Shown: positions 52,080-60,822 of the stretch, piece after piece
How positions within the stretch are numbered: position 1 is the stretch's first letter
Layout: the number at the start of each line of letters is the position of its first letter
Assembly (NCBI RefSeq): GCF_025950085.1
Contig: NZ_JAPDDS010000011.1
Coordinates: 1 to 64,000, forward strand
DNA length: 64,000 bases
Reading direction: 5' to 3'
From: Luteolibacter flavescens
GTDB taxonomy: Bacteria; Verrucomicrobiota; Verrucomicrobiia; Verrucomicrobiales; Akkermansiaceae
The notes under the pieces: generated by a model
Seen by the model: the letters and a program-made list of their open reading frames with translations, nothing else
The model's database searches: none
What the model was told of the DNA's origin: nothing
Position numbers and translations under genes: made by a program

Positions 52080-53132
52080 TCAGTCCGTGATCGTCGTCAC
52101 CGATCCGTTCATCTGGATCGTGCGGTCCAGGGTGAACGTGACGTAGTGAAGGCGTTCCAGTCCGAAGGGGGTCTCGGTGAGCAGCTCGATGGTCCAGCGG
52201 CCGTCGGAATTCAATACCGATTCGTAATCCGACACCGCCTCGAGGTGGTTCACGGGGACGGTCTGCGAATGATAGTTCTTCGCCGAGCCGGGGATCACCA
52301 CCCCCACCTTGCCAAGAACCGGGGAGCCCTTGTAGGCCTGCGCGTAAACGCTCGATCCAGGATATACGTCATTCACGGCGAAGGTGAGCGGCGGCGGGAC
52401 GGTGCGGATGTGCTGGTTGTCCGTGATTCCGCTGATCGCCCCGTCCGCAACCGGCCAGATCTGGATGAACTGCGACGCGAGCTGGGAAGACGGAGCCTGG
52501 TAGTCCGGCACGGAGAAGGCGGAGAAGCGCTCTTCGCCGCGGATCTTCGCGCGGTTGGCGCCGGGCAGGTTGTTGATCGCGTAGGTGTAGGTGGTCTGCC
52601 CGTTCTGGGTCATCGAGCGCGTCCCCTGCAGCGTGGCCTGCGTGCGGTTGATTCCGACGCCGGTTCCATTGGTTCCGTAGGACTGGATGTGGTGGAGCAG
52701 GTTGATGCTCTTCGCCCCATCCGGCGCGGAGGCATCCGTCAAAAGGCCATCCACGGTGACATCCACGTAAAAGGGACGGTCGGCCCGCGTCCGGGGAATG
52801 GTGGGATACGGGTCTTCCGAGCGGATCACCACCTGCGCGATCGGCACATAGGTGCCCACATAGCGGCTATCGAGCAGGTACTGCGTGGGCGGATTCGTCG
52901 CCTTCACGGTCCAGAGCTCGAACCGGGCACCACCGGGATCGATGGCGAGCGGCGAGAGCGCTTCGCCGGAGGCCGGGATATTCTGGAGGTCCCATTCCAC
53001 CCACTGCGACTCCGGCTTACCGGCCTCGATCTGGACCTGGCGGATGAAGTTCGTGAAGGATGTGCCGTTTTGCGCCATCAGCGACGGAGCCAGGAGCAAT
53101 GCGGCGGCGGCGACGAGAGAGGAAAGTTTCAT
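52080..53132 (-). CDS. Secreted cassette protein (350 residues)
   Basis: Exported protein with a signal peptide (about 1-20, ends SLMAQ). The mature part is beta-rich with many Thr, Asn and Pro, and no recognised domain. Its start overlaps the stop of the 191-residue exported gene by ATGA, so the two are coupled. With the other two it is probably a partner of the pseudopilins. Confidence 0.72.
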   Translation of the reverse strand: MKLSSLVAAAALLLAPSLMAQNGTSFTNFIRQVQIEAGKPESQWVEWDLQNIPASGEALSPLAIDPGGARFELWTVKATNPPTQYLLDSRYVGTYVPIAQVVIRSEDPYPTIPRTRADRPFYVDVTVDGLLTDASAPDGAKSINLLHHIQSYGTNGTGVGINRTQATLQGTRSMTQNGQTTYTYAINNLPGANRAKIRGEERFSAFSVPDYQAPSSQLASQFIQIWPVADGAISGITDNQHIRTVPPPLTFAVNDVYPGSSVYAQAYKGSPVLGKVGVVIPGSAKNYHSQTVPVNHLEAVSDYESVLNSDGRWTIELLTETPFGLERLHYVTFTLDRTIQMNGSVTTITD

Positions 53133-53704
53133 GGCTTGGCGACAGCGGAGGTTGCGGTTCCTGAGGTATCCGGCGACTCCACCTGCGCGGGGATCACCGA
53201 GATCGGGCCTTCCTGATAGGTGGCGATTACCAGACGGCGCTCCTTCTCGAAGGACTTCAATACGCCCTCATCCAGCGTCTGCTTCCCCTCGGCCTGCGCA
53301 CGGGTGACCTCTACGGTGCGGATCCATGCGCGATTCGCCGCGTAGAAGTCAATCCACGCCAGGAACTGCGACTCTTCCTTGATGCCCTTCCGGTCGGACA
53401 GTTCCTTCGGGAAATGAAGCACCGCGCGCTTCGGCACGAGGGATGCCTTGCCGCGATAGGAGAAGATCTCGGAGCGGGAGAGCAGGTCCTTCGGCCGGTT
53501 GACGACGGACGGGTCTTCTCCTTCGAGCGGCTTGAAGACGGGCGGTGGATTATCTTCCCGGGCGAGCCGGGCGGCTTCCACGATCTGGTCGTGGGTCACC
53601 ACGTCACGCATGGGGACACGGCGGGTTTCCTCGGCCGGCTCGGCAGCGCTGGCCGTGGCGAGGAGGACTCCGAGAGCAACGGTATGAAGGGCGATCTTCT
53701 TCAT
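53129..53704 (-). CDS. Secreted cassette protein (191 residues)
   Basis: Exported protein with a signal peptide (1-20, ends ATASA). The mature part is rich in charged residues and Pro, with no recognised domain. It begins 23 bases after the 245-residue exported gene, and its stop overlaps the next start by ATGA. Confidence 0.7.
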   Translation of the reverse strand: MKKIALHTVALGVLLATASAAEPAEETRRVPMRDVVTHDQIVEAARLAREDNPPPVFKPLEGEDPSVVNRPKDLLSRSEIFSYRGKASLVPKRAVLHFPKELSDRKGIKEESQFLAWIDFYAANRAWIRTVEVTRAQAEGKQTLDEGVLKSFEKERRLVIATYQEGPISVIPAQVESPDTSGTATSAVAKP

Positions 53705-53727
53705 CGGATTGGGGTCTCGGTTGGGAA

Positions 53728-54465
53728 TCACTTGGTCTTCAGGCGGAAGGTGCAGAGCAGCACCATGTCCTGAAGGTCGTAGCCCGGATCACTCCGTTGG
53801 GAGTCGTAGTGGGTCAGCTCCATGAAGACGATCACGTCCATGGGGCCGATCTTCACGCGGCCATTGCTGTCCAGATAGGGCCGGAGAAAGCTCTCCAGCG
53901 TCGGCGCATTGTGCAGCGGGTAGGTCGTCGGCGGGACGTCCCCGTTCACCAGGGTGCGCACGTTGAGGGTGCCGCTCTGCGAGTTGAAATACGGGCCCCA
54001 CTGGTTGTTGTAGCGGTAGCGACCGCCGAAACGCAGCTTCTTCCCCTTCCCCATCAGGCGGGTGTAGACGATCTTGTTCGGCTGCACGTTGTTGTTCGTG
54101 CCGTAGAAGACCTCCTGGTAGGAGCCGCCGTCGTAGCTCACCTCGGCGCGTGTCGGCACGAAGGTGAGGTTGTTGCTGCTGGAACTGACCGTCACGCCGG
54201 CGCCGAGCACGCGGACATCGACGTAGATCTCCTCCTCGGCCTTGACGGTATTGCCGCCCTCAATGTCCGTGTAATCTTGGACGATCGAGGGATAGGTGAT
54301 GTTCCAGGTGAGGGTCGGGCGGGTGCCGGGACGGACCTTCACCGGGAATGCCGTGAGCGAGCCCACCGGGATGGCAGGCTCGGTGGACTGGGACTGGGCA
54401 TTTGCCGCGGGCACGCCGCAGGCAAGAATAGCCGCCGCTAGGGCAGCCAGTCGGCTGGTTTTCAT
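53728..54465 (-). CDS. Secreted cassette protein (245 residues), first gene
   Basis: Exported protein with a signal peptide (about 1-23, ends AANAQ). The mature part is beta-rich, with a GKKLRFGGRYRYNNQWGPY stretch, and has no recognised family. It starts the six-gene minus-strand cassette. A region with large inverted repeats lies upstream. Confidence 0.7.
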   Translation of the reverse strand: MKTSRLAALAAAILACGVPAANAQSQSTEPAIPVGSLTAFPVKVRPGTRPTLTWNITYPSIVQDYTDIEGGNTVKAEEEIYVDVRVLGAGVTVSSSSNNLTFVPTRAEVSYDGGSYQEVFYGTNNNVQPNKIVYTRLMGKGKKLRFGGRYRYNNQWGPYFNSQSGTLNVRTLVNGDVPPTTYPLHNAPTLESFLRPYLDSNGRVKIGPMDVIVFMELTHYDSQRSDPGYDLQDMVLLCTFRLKTK

Positions 54466-54550
54466 GGCTGGTGTCGGGTGAACGAACAGTGGTGCCGACC
54501 TTCTTCTCCCCCGTGATTTCCACGGCCGTAGGGGCGGCAGTGGAAGGAGG

Positions 54551-54634
54551 GACCCGGCGAGGGTGCCGGGCACGAGACGGCCACAAATGCGTAGCCGGGC
54601 CGTGCCCGCTCGGGACAGAGTCCCTCGCCGGGTC
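54551..54634. repeat. Nested inverted repeat upstream of the cassette
   Basis: GACCCGGCGAGGG (54551-54563) is repeated exactly in inverted form at 54622-54634, 58 bases apart. Inside, CGGGCACG (54567-54574) is inverted at 54601-54608. It could fold as a large GC-rich hairpin in DNA or RNA, lying in the 300-base gap between the DPBB-like gene and the cassette. No gene was recognised in this gap. Confidence 0.55.
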
Positions 54635-54765
54635 TCCGGGGAAGCGATTGGGGGTTAATCACCTCTCCGGACGAAGTCAGTCTATGTAAGGGGACGACCG
54701 GAGTCGTCGGGGTGTGTGTGGGTGTGGGAACAGCAATCGTCAGATTGCGAGCTGGTGAAGTCTTC

Positions 54766-55557
54766 TCAGCGTTGGGGGATGTCGTTTTCCCACCCGGACC
54801 ACGGTCCGTGCGGGACATCGCGGGCTTCCAGGAAGCGCCACTGGACTCGCTCCCCGCTGCGGAAGCCAAGGTAGTCACGCACGGCAGGACTCAGGTCGAT
54901 GCCGGCTCCCTTGTTGCGATTCGCGCGGGGATCTTCTTTGCCGAAAACGTATTGCCAGTGATCCACCTCGAAGGGGCCCACATCTTCCCACTGGGCATAG
55001 CAGACCTTGCCCTTGTAGTGGATCGCGAGCCAGCGGCCCTTGCAGACGGAAATGCCGTCGCCGCGGTAGTCTCGCCAGAACCACGGGATCACCTCGGATG
55101 CCTCCGGACGGTGTCCCCCACCCTTCGCGACATCATTGTAGGGAAGCGCGATGTAAAAAGGATTCAGCCTCGGGACGAACCCGGCCGGCTCGTAGCCGTT
55201 GCGGCGGTCCGGATCGTCGTAACCGCCGAAGTTCGCCTGCCAGTTCATGTCCCACGAGCTCATCGTGTTGGGCACCGGGTTGTTCTCCGTCGGCTGCTCG
55301 CCGATCCAGAAGACCGTTCCCACCACATTGCCACGCCAGCCGCGGAGATCACGGAATCCGGCGTCGGACGACTCGATCACCAGGCGCGCCTTGTCCGGCA
55401 CGCCGAAGGGATTGCTCAGGCCCGGGAGTGCCTCGCGGCGATTCTCCAGCAGGTCGCCATGGATGGCCTCCAGACGATCCCCGAGCAGCGAAGCCGCACC
55501 GGCCACTGGAACCAGCGGCAGCGCGGACGCGAGGAGAAGGAGCAGGCGTGGCATCAT
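54766..55557 (-). CDS. Secreted DPBB-like protein
   Basis: A 263-residue exported protein with a signal peptide (ends VAGAA). The second half, from LNPFYIALPYND to CYAQWEDVGPF and NKGAGIDLSPAVRDYLG, looks like a double-psi beta barrel of the RlpA/expansin kind. A catalytic Asp is possible in EDVGPF. Role in wall or polysaccharide handling is an inference. ATG 55557 starts the signal peptide; ATG 55554 is next to it. Confidence 0.68.
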   Translation of the reverse strand: MMPRLLLLLASALPLVPVAGAASLLGDRLEAIHGDLLENRREALPGLSNPFGVPDKARLVIESSDAGFRDLRGWRGNVVGTVFWIGEQPTENNPVPNTMSSWDMNWQANFGGYDDPDRRNGYEPAGFVPRLNPFYIALPYNDVAKGGGHRPEASEVIPWFWRDYRGDGISVCKGRWLAIHYKGKVCYAQWEDVGPFEVDHWQYVFGKEDPRANRNKGAGIDLSPAVRDYLGFRSGERVQWRFLEARDVPHGPWSGWENDIPQR

Positions 55558-55936
55558 GAGCGTTTTTAAAAACTCTCGTCCCGTCAGGGACCCGTCGCCG
55601 CGCAGCATGAACAATAAAGAAACCTGAACAAGAAATTTCTGGCGAAAATTTGAACGGATTTCAAATCACGTTGTCTCAGGAACTTTTCACTCCGCCCATT
55701 CCGCGATCACGTTAGATCAAAAAATCCACGATCGCCGAAATTCCCCGTCATATAAGGGATTCCGGGAGTTCCCGTCGTCATTCCCCCGCTTGGCCTAATC
55801 GGCACCGGCGAGGAAATGACGCGGAACGATCGAACTCATGGACTCCGTAAAAGAAGCAGGTGGAATGCCCCTGAACAATGAAATTTTCGGCTATTTTGAA
55901 TAATCGGGACCCCGAAAGGAAAACAGCCCCGAAATT
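55558..55936. other. AT-richer intergenic region
   Basis: This 379-base stretch between the DPBB-like gene and the mutL stop is less GC-rich than its surroundings. It should hold the DPBB gene's promoter on the minus strand. No gene, terminator or clear repeat was seen. Confidence 0.45.
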
Positions 55937-57766
55937 TCAAAAACCACCCGACTTCCCGCCTGCGAAGCGTCGCTCCAACTCCCTCATGGAGAATTCACTG
56001 AGGGTTGGCCGGCCATCCGGAGCGCAATAAGGCAGCTCGCAGCGGAAGAGCGCCTCAAGCAGCCGCATCGCCTCTTGCGGTCGCGGGGCCTCGGCCAAGG
56101 CCGCCCGACGGGAAAGCAGCTTCGCCAAGTGATCGAAGGCGACCCGGCTGCCGGGCAACTGCCCTCCGGCGAGTTCGTCGAGGAGCCCGGAGAGGAAAGC
56201 CCGGGCATCAGCGAGCTTGAGGAAATCCGGTAGCGAGCCGATCCGCAGCGTGCCGGAGCCGAAGTCCTCGATATCGATCCCCGCCTTGGCAAATTCGTCC
56301 CGGTGGCGGATCGCCAGCTCGCACTCCCGCGGTCCCGGCTCCAGCAGTACCGGCACCAGCAGCGTCTGGCTCTCCACGCCGCGGCCATCGGCATCGTGCA
56401 GCCAGCGCTCGTAAAGGATGCGCTCCCGCGCCGCCCGGGGATCCAGCAGCACCAGGCCATCCTCGGACTCCAGCAGGGCGAAGCGATCCCGGAGGGTGCC
56501 GACGTAGCGGAAAGGCGGGGCTTTTTCCTCCAGCTCCGGGACGGCAAGCGCCGGTTGGGGCGTAGCCACCGGGGACGGGACCGCGGGAGCGATGGTCTCG
56601 AAAGTCCGCTGGACCGGCAGGGAAGCCGGCCACTCGCGCGGGGCGCTCTTGGCTGGGAAAACAGGCCGTACCTCGGCGACCGGACTTCGCAGGACCGGGC
56701 GATCCTCCACCACATTCGCCGGAACCGATGGACCGGGGGCGATGGGCTGCTTGTAAACCGGGCGTCGTGCCGCCTCCGCCTTGGCAAGGCCCTCGCGCAC
56801 CGACTCCGCGATCACCTCGCGAAGCTCGTGGGGGCGATGCAGGCGGATCTCCCGCTTCGCCGGGTGGACATTCACATCGACCATCGACGGCTCGATCTCG
56901 ATCCACATCCACGCCGCCGGGTGCAGCCCGTCGCCCAGCGCACCGCGGAATCCCTCGGCCAGACCACGGGAAATCGCGCTGTCTTCCACCGGCCTGCCAT
57001 TCAGGAAGACACACTGGTGACGCCGCCCCTTCCGCGCGTGGGCGGCGGGGAGGACGAAACCCTCCACCGAGACGCCGTTCCCGTGGGTGAGCGGCAGGGA
57101 GATGAGTTCCCGGCCCAGCTCCGTGCCGGTCATCCAGCGCACGCGGTCCAGCCGGGACATCCCCGCCGGCAGGTCAAAGACCTCCCGCTCGTCCTTGCGG
57201 AAGCGGAATCGCACCCCGGAAGCGGCGAGCGCATGCATCCGCAGCTGGTGCTCCACGTGGGCGGACTCGGTGGTCTCCGCCCGGAGGAATTTCCGGCGGG
57301 CCGGCACATTGTAGAAAAGATCCTTCACCTCGACCGTCGTGCCCGGTGCGCAACCGGCCTCGCGGACATCGCGCATGACGCCGCCCTCGACGGAAATCTC
57401 GGTGCCCGCCACTGCCTGCGGTTCGCGGGTGGTCAGGCGGAAGCGGGAGACGCTGGCGATGCTCGGCACGGCCTCGCCGCGAAAGCCGAGCGTGCAGATG
57501 GAGGCCAGACCGGCGGAGTCGGCGAGCTTGCTGGTGGCATGTCGCTCCAGGCTCATCAGGGCATCGTCGCGGGACATCCCCGAGCCATTGTCGATCACGC
57601 GCAGCAGCGCGGCACCGCCACGGCGGATTTCCACCAGGATCTCCCCCGCCCCGGCGTCGAGGCTGTTTTCCACCAGCTCCTTCACGGCGCTGGCCGGCCG
57701 CTCGACCACCTCCCCCGCCGCCACTTGGCTGGCGAGGATCTCGGGCAGGATGCGGATGCGCGGCAC
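55937..57766 (-). CDS. mutL: DNA mismatch repair protein MutL
   Basis: ATPase that links MutS to downstream repair; 609 residues. The GHKL motifs are QVAAGEVVERPASAVKELV, ENSLDAG, DNGSGM and GFRGEAVPSI. The start is GTG 57766, giving the standard VPRIRILPE opening. In the C-terminal part the endonuclease motif DQHA(X)2E(X)4E appears as DPRAARERILYE (442-453): the Asp and both Glu remain, but the Gln and His do not. The late CPHGRP motif is CAPDGRP. Nuclease activity is therefore doubtful. Confidence 0.94.
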   Translation of the reverse strand: MPRIRILPEILASQVAAGEVVERPASAVKELVENSLDAGAGEILVEIRRGGAALLRVIDNGSGMSRDDALMSLERHATSKLADSAGLASICTLGFRGEAVPSIASVSRFRLTTREPQAVAGTEISVEGGVMRDVREAGCAPGTTVEVKDLFYNVPARRKFLRAETTESAHVEHQLRMHALAASGVRFRFRKDEREVFDLPAGMSRLDRVRWMTGTELGRELISLPLTHGNGVSVEGFVLPAAHARKGRRHQCVFLNGRPVEDSAISRGLAEGFRGALGDGLHPAAWMWIEIEPSMVDVNVHPAKREIRLHRPHELREVIAESVREGLAKAEAARRPVYKQPIAPGPSVPANVVEDRPVLRSPVAEVRPVFPAKSAPREWPASLPVQRTFETIAPAVPSPVATPQPALAVPELEEKAPPFRYVGTLRDRFALLESEDGLVLLDPRAARERILYERWLHDADGRGVESQTLLVPVLLEPGPRECELAIRHRDEFAKAGIDIEDFGSGTLRIGSLPDFLKLADARAFLSGLLDELAGGQLPGSRVAFDHLAKLLSRRAALAEAPRPQEAMRLLEALFRCELPYCAPDGRPTLSEFSMRELERRFAGGKSGGF

Positions 57767-57842
57767 GCGGGGAACTTGGAGCCGCCAGTGGAAAGTTCCA
57801 AGACCAAGAATGCGCTCCCTGTCCTTGGATGCGGACCACATT

Positions 57843-57872
57843 GGGTCTTGCGTCTTCGGGTCTTGCGTCTTG
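57843..57872. repeat. 15-base tandem repeat
   Basis: GGGTCTTGCGTCTTC (57843-57857) is repeated with one change at 57858-57872. It lies in the 118-base gap between mutL and the divergent IscA-like gene, where promoters of both should be. Confidence 0.6.
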
Positions 57873-57884
57873 TCTTTCTCCCAG

Positions 57885-58244
57885 ATGATCACGGTGACCG
57901 AAAAGGCGGCTGGCGAGCTGCGGGCATTGCTGGAACGCAAGGGCGCGACTCCGGATAGCGGGCTGCGCCTCGCCGTCCGCAAGGGCGGCTGCGCGGGCTG
58001 GCAGTATGTCATGGAAATCGCCGCCCCGGAGCCGGGCGACACCATCGTGGAAGCCCACGGCGCCCGGATGATCGTGGCCGAGGACAGCACGGGCAAGCTG
58101 CAGGGCTGCCAGATCGACTACTGCGACGACCTGAACGACGCCGGCTTCCGCATCGAAAATCCGAATGCCGCCCGCTCCTGCGGCTGCGGCACTTCCTTCG
58201 AAACCGCCCACGAGCCGACGCCCGAGCCTGAGGAGTGCCGCTGA
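57885..58244 (+). CDS. IscA/HesB-family iron-sulfur carrier
   Basis: A 119-residue A-type iron-sulfur carrier. The cluster ligands are Cys36 (GGCAGWQY), Cys99 and Cys101 (SCGCG). The core is normal; a short acidic tail (HEPTPEPEECR) follows. Which member (IscA, ErpA or SufA) it is cannot be told. Its stop shares a base with the next start (TGATG). Confidence 0.92.
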   Translation: MITVTEKAAGELRALLERKGATPDSGLRLAVRKGGCAGWQYVMEIAAPEPGDTIVEAHGARMIVAEDSTGKLQGCQIDYCDDLNDAGFRIENPNAARSCGCGTSFETAHEPTPEPEECR

Positions 58245-59011
58245 TGCCGCACGACAAGCAGCCGCCGCCGAAAAAGAAACGCCCGCCCGCCTACTACTGG
58301 TGGGCTCTGGCGAATGTCGTGGCGCTCTGCCTGGCCGTGATCAGTTGGCTGGGCTGCCTGCATGTCTTCCGTCACCCGGAGATCCCGCGGAACTACGAGT
58401 TTCTCAAGATGCTGAAGCGGGTCGATCCGCCGGAACCGCTGGAGCCCATGCAGGCACCGGCAGGCGAGTCCGCCGATCCGCGCGCCTTTTACCGGCGTTA
58501 CGCGGGCCTCACCGATGAGGCGCTGCAAACCTTCAATGCCGCCTTGATGCGGAACTACCTGCTCAATCTCAAGGAGCCGAAGCTGATCCAGTACGCCGAA
58601 GGCGACTATCTGGTGAAGGAGGTCCGCAAGCTCGGTCCCGACGATCTCTTTCATCCGGGATTTGCCGTGCGCGCGCAAGCGATGATCGCACCGGACGAAT
58701 TTTCCCAACCCGCCCCGTGGCCGGTGGTGCTGGAATACCTTTTCCCCACCGACAACGAAGAGGCGGCAGGGTGGATCTTGCCCGGGGACTCGCTCTCCGT
58801 CGCCAAGTTTCCCAACTGCGCGATGCTTCTCCACGCATCGAAGGTGACCGGTGAAGACACGCCCGTGATGATCCTGACCGTGGTGCCCATCGCCTTCGGC
58901 GACTTCACCGTCGGAAAGGAGAAGAAGGAGCGCAAGTTCGTCCTCCGCGCCCCGGCCGAGCTGAATCCCGCAGGCCCCCTGCCGGTCTTCCCGCCCGAGG
59001 AGCAGCAGTGA
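58244..59011 (+). CDS. Membrane-anchored protein of unknown function
   Basis: A 255-residue protein with a Pro/Lys-rich start, one membrane helix at about 20-40 and a large outer domain. No domain was recognised. It is coupled to the IscA-like gene by a one-base overlap. The segment with YAEGDYLVKEVRKLGPDDLF suggests a folded domain, not low-complexity filler. Confidence 0.65.
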   Translation: MPHDKQPPPKKKRPPAYYWWALANVVALCLAVISWLGCLHVFRHPEIPRNYEFLKMLKRVDPPEPLEPMQAPAGESADPRAFYRRYAGLTDEALQTFNAALMRNYLLNLKEPKLIQYAEGDYLVKEVRKLGPDDLFHPGFAVRAQAMIAPDEFSQPAPWPVVLEYLFPTDNEEAAGWILPGDSLSVAKFPNCAMLLHASKVTGEDTPVMILTVVPIAFGDFTVGKEKKERKFVLRAPAELNPAGPLPVFPPEEQQ

Positions 59012-59063
59012 CAGGAACCGTGGCTCCGGCATCCTGCCGGAAGCCCTCCCGTCCCTGTGCGCC

Positions 59064-59160
59064 TCAACCGAAAGCCCCCGAGACGTACTGCTCGGTCTGC
59101 TTGACGCTCGGAGTGGAGATCATCGTTGCGGTGGTGCCGTGCTCGATGAGCTTGCCAAAT
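59064..59160 (-). pseudogene. Diverged copy of the pstB 3' end
   Basis: Bases 59062-59156 match 60821-60915 at 88 of 95 positions with no gaps, including the pstB stop codon. The fragment still reads [14 protein letters not shown] then the pstB ending QYVSGAFG in frame, with two amino acid changes; the other five changes are silent. Upstream of it (plus-strand right) the pstB match is lost. It lies on the far side of the foreign-looking exported-protein gene. Confidence 0.85.
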
Positions 59161-59246
59161 TGGTAAGTGCGCAAACGCGGAAAGAAATGCTCAACCGAAA
59201 GGAGGAGTGGTGGTCCGGTTTGACCGGAACTAGCATCCACATGGCG

Positions 59247-60755
59247 TCATCTCGGGAAGAGTTCTTCCCAGGTTTTGGATCTACGGCTGCCCCCCTCGTG
59301 CTCGGAATCGAGATCTTTTCCAGAATCTCCTGCCGGGCTGGAATTGTGCTTCTCCACGTCCGCGCGTGACCGGAAATAGTTCCTATTCTGGATCGACCCT
59401 CCAATACTCCTATAACTTTTTTCGGACCAAGAACGATTTGGCACCCACTTCTCCTCGGTCCGAAAAAGAGGCAAAACACCTTCTAACATTCCTAACCGAT
59501 AATCAAGCCGTGCAGATTGCTGCTTGTCATCGTCGATCACAATGGCCTCGACATCCAGAAGCACCGCTTTCTCCACCTGCTCGCCATTCAACAGATACTC
59601 CAATAGCCCGCTCCCAGCAGAAAGATACTGTAACCGCCTTGAGAAACTCGCCGGCATTTTCTCATTCCCGATGGGCCATCTATCAGCGACTTGCCAATTC
59701 CTACCCGCAATAACCAAAGAGAATTTCTGATACGCAGAAGAACCATCAGCCAGATCTTGAAGAAGGAAATGAAGCAAGATCCGCTCGAGTCCCACATCCA
59801 AAACCCCCACCTTCACCGCTGGATCGCGCGGCAGATACGTGAATCCCAAGCTTCTACCAACATCATCAAATCCCCTTGGATTAGTCAAATACGAAGAATT
59901 ATCCCTGCATTGGCGAACCTCTCCAATCTTGATCACCATGGCATCCACTCCCGAGAAATTCTCTCCGAGCATGTACTCCAATCCCTGTCGCGAGCAGGAC
60001 GCTGTCAGCACCTCATGAGCCGTCTGCACAAGCTTCGTACTTTTATCAAGCGCTGGCTGGCCCGGTCGAAGCCGGACCAAATCGGCGACTTTCGTCCAAT
60101 CCAACTCCGCGTCCTTCTCGCAGGCATCTTCCAGCATCGCAAAAGCCTGCTCATATTGAACGATGTTTAATGCCAGCTTCGTGGACTTCTGTTTTATGGA
60201 TTCCAACGTCCCCTCATTTGCTTTGGCCTTTCCCAAGACATCATTTACCACCAAAATCTGAATATTCCGGCTGATATCATCCATCAGATTCGACCGCCAG
60301 CTCGACGGATCGATATTGATGTAGGATGCCTCCTGCGAAGGAGCCGCAGAATCAACGGCGCATTGAACCTTTACCATTGTTCCGCCACTTACAGATCTCA
60401 TCAATAATCTTTCACGGCAAAGATCGAAGCCCTTTGCCACGGCTCTGAGATTCACGGCAAATTGTTCGTCCTCAATCTTGATCAGGTGCTTTTCGAACTT
60501 CGGTATTTCCGTGAGTTCCCGACCCGTAAGTTGACGAGCCCAAATCAACTCGTGAAGTGGCAGGCTGTATCCCGAGCCGGAAATCGAGACGCTACCCTTC
60601 TCCACCACTACCTCACATTGGAACAATGTCGGACTCGGGTGATCATTCTGGATGAGGCGGATGTTGAATTTGGTAGATTCGGCGAGCGAAACCTGCAGCC
60701 CCAGCACCAAGGCCAAGATTTGAAACAGCAAACGCCTCCATACGACTACATTCAT
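59247..60755 (-). CDS. Exported protein of unknown function, foreign-looking
   Basis: A 502-residue protein with a signal peptide (MNVVVWRRLLFQILALVLGL, then QVSLAES). No domain was recognised in the rest, which is mixed helix and strand with several Cys. The gene is clearly more AT-rich than its neighbours. It is inserted between pstB and a second, broken pstB 3' end, so it was probably acquired. The start could be ATG 60755 or ATG 60770. A small hairpin (59214-59219 with 59223-59228) lies after its stop. Confidence 0.7.
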   Translation of the reverse strand: MNVVVWRRLLFQILALVLGLQVSLAESTKFNIRLIQNDHPSPTLFQCEVVVEKGSVSISGSGYSLPLHELIWARQLTGRELTEIPKFEKHLIKIEDEQFAVNLRAVAKGFDLCRERLLMRSVSGGTMVKVQCAVDSAAPSQEASYINIDPSSWRSNLMDDISRNIQILVVNDVLGKAKANEGTLESIKQKSTKLALNIVQYEQAFAMLEDACEKDAELDWTKVADLVRLRPGQPALDKSTKLVQTAHEVLTASCSRQGLEYMLGENFSGVDAMVIKIGEVRQCRDNSSYLTNPRGFDDVGRSLGFTYLPRDPAVKVGVLDVGLERILLHFLLQDLADGSSAYQKFSLVIAGRNWQVADRWPIGNEKMPASFSRRLQYLSAGSGLLEYLLNGEQVEKAVLLDVEAIVIDDDKQQSARLDYRLGMLEGVLPLFRTEEKWVPNRSWSEKSYRSIGGSIQNRNYFRSRADVEKHNSSPAGDSGKDLDSEHEGGSRRSKTWEELFPR

Positions 60756-60822
60756 ACTACCCGAAGGCATAGTTGAACGAATCGCGGCAGAGAAGCCGGA
60801 ATTGCCTCCCCGCCCCCATCCC

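Noticed and set aside
59139-59369. 76-residue plus-strand frame near the pstB remnant
   Set aside because: It starts inside the antisense of the pstB fragment and lacks a ribosome site; likely chance.
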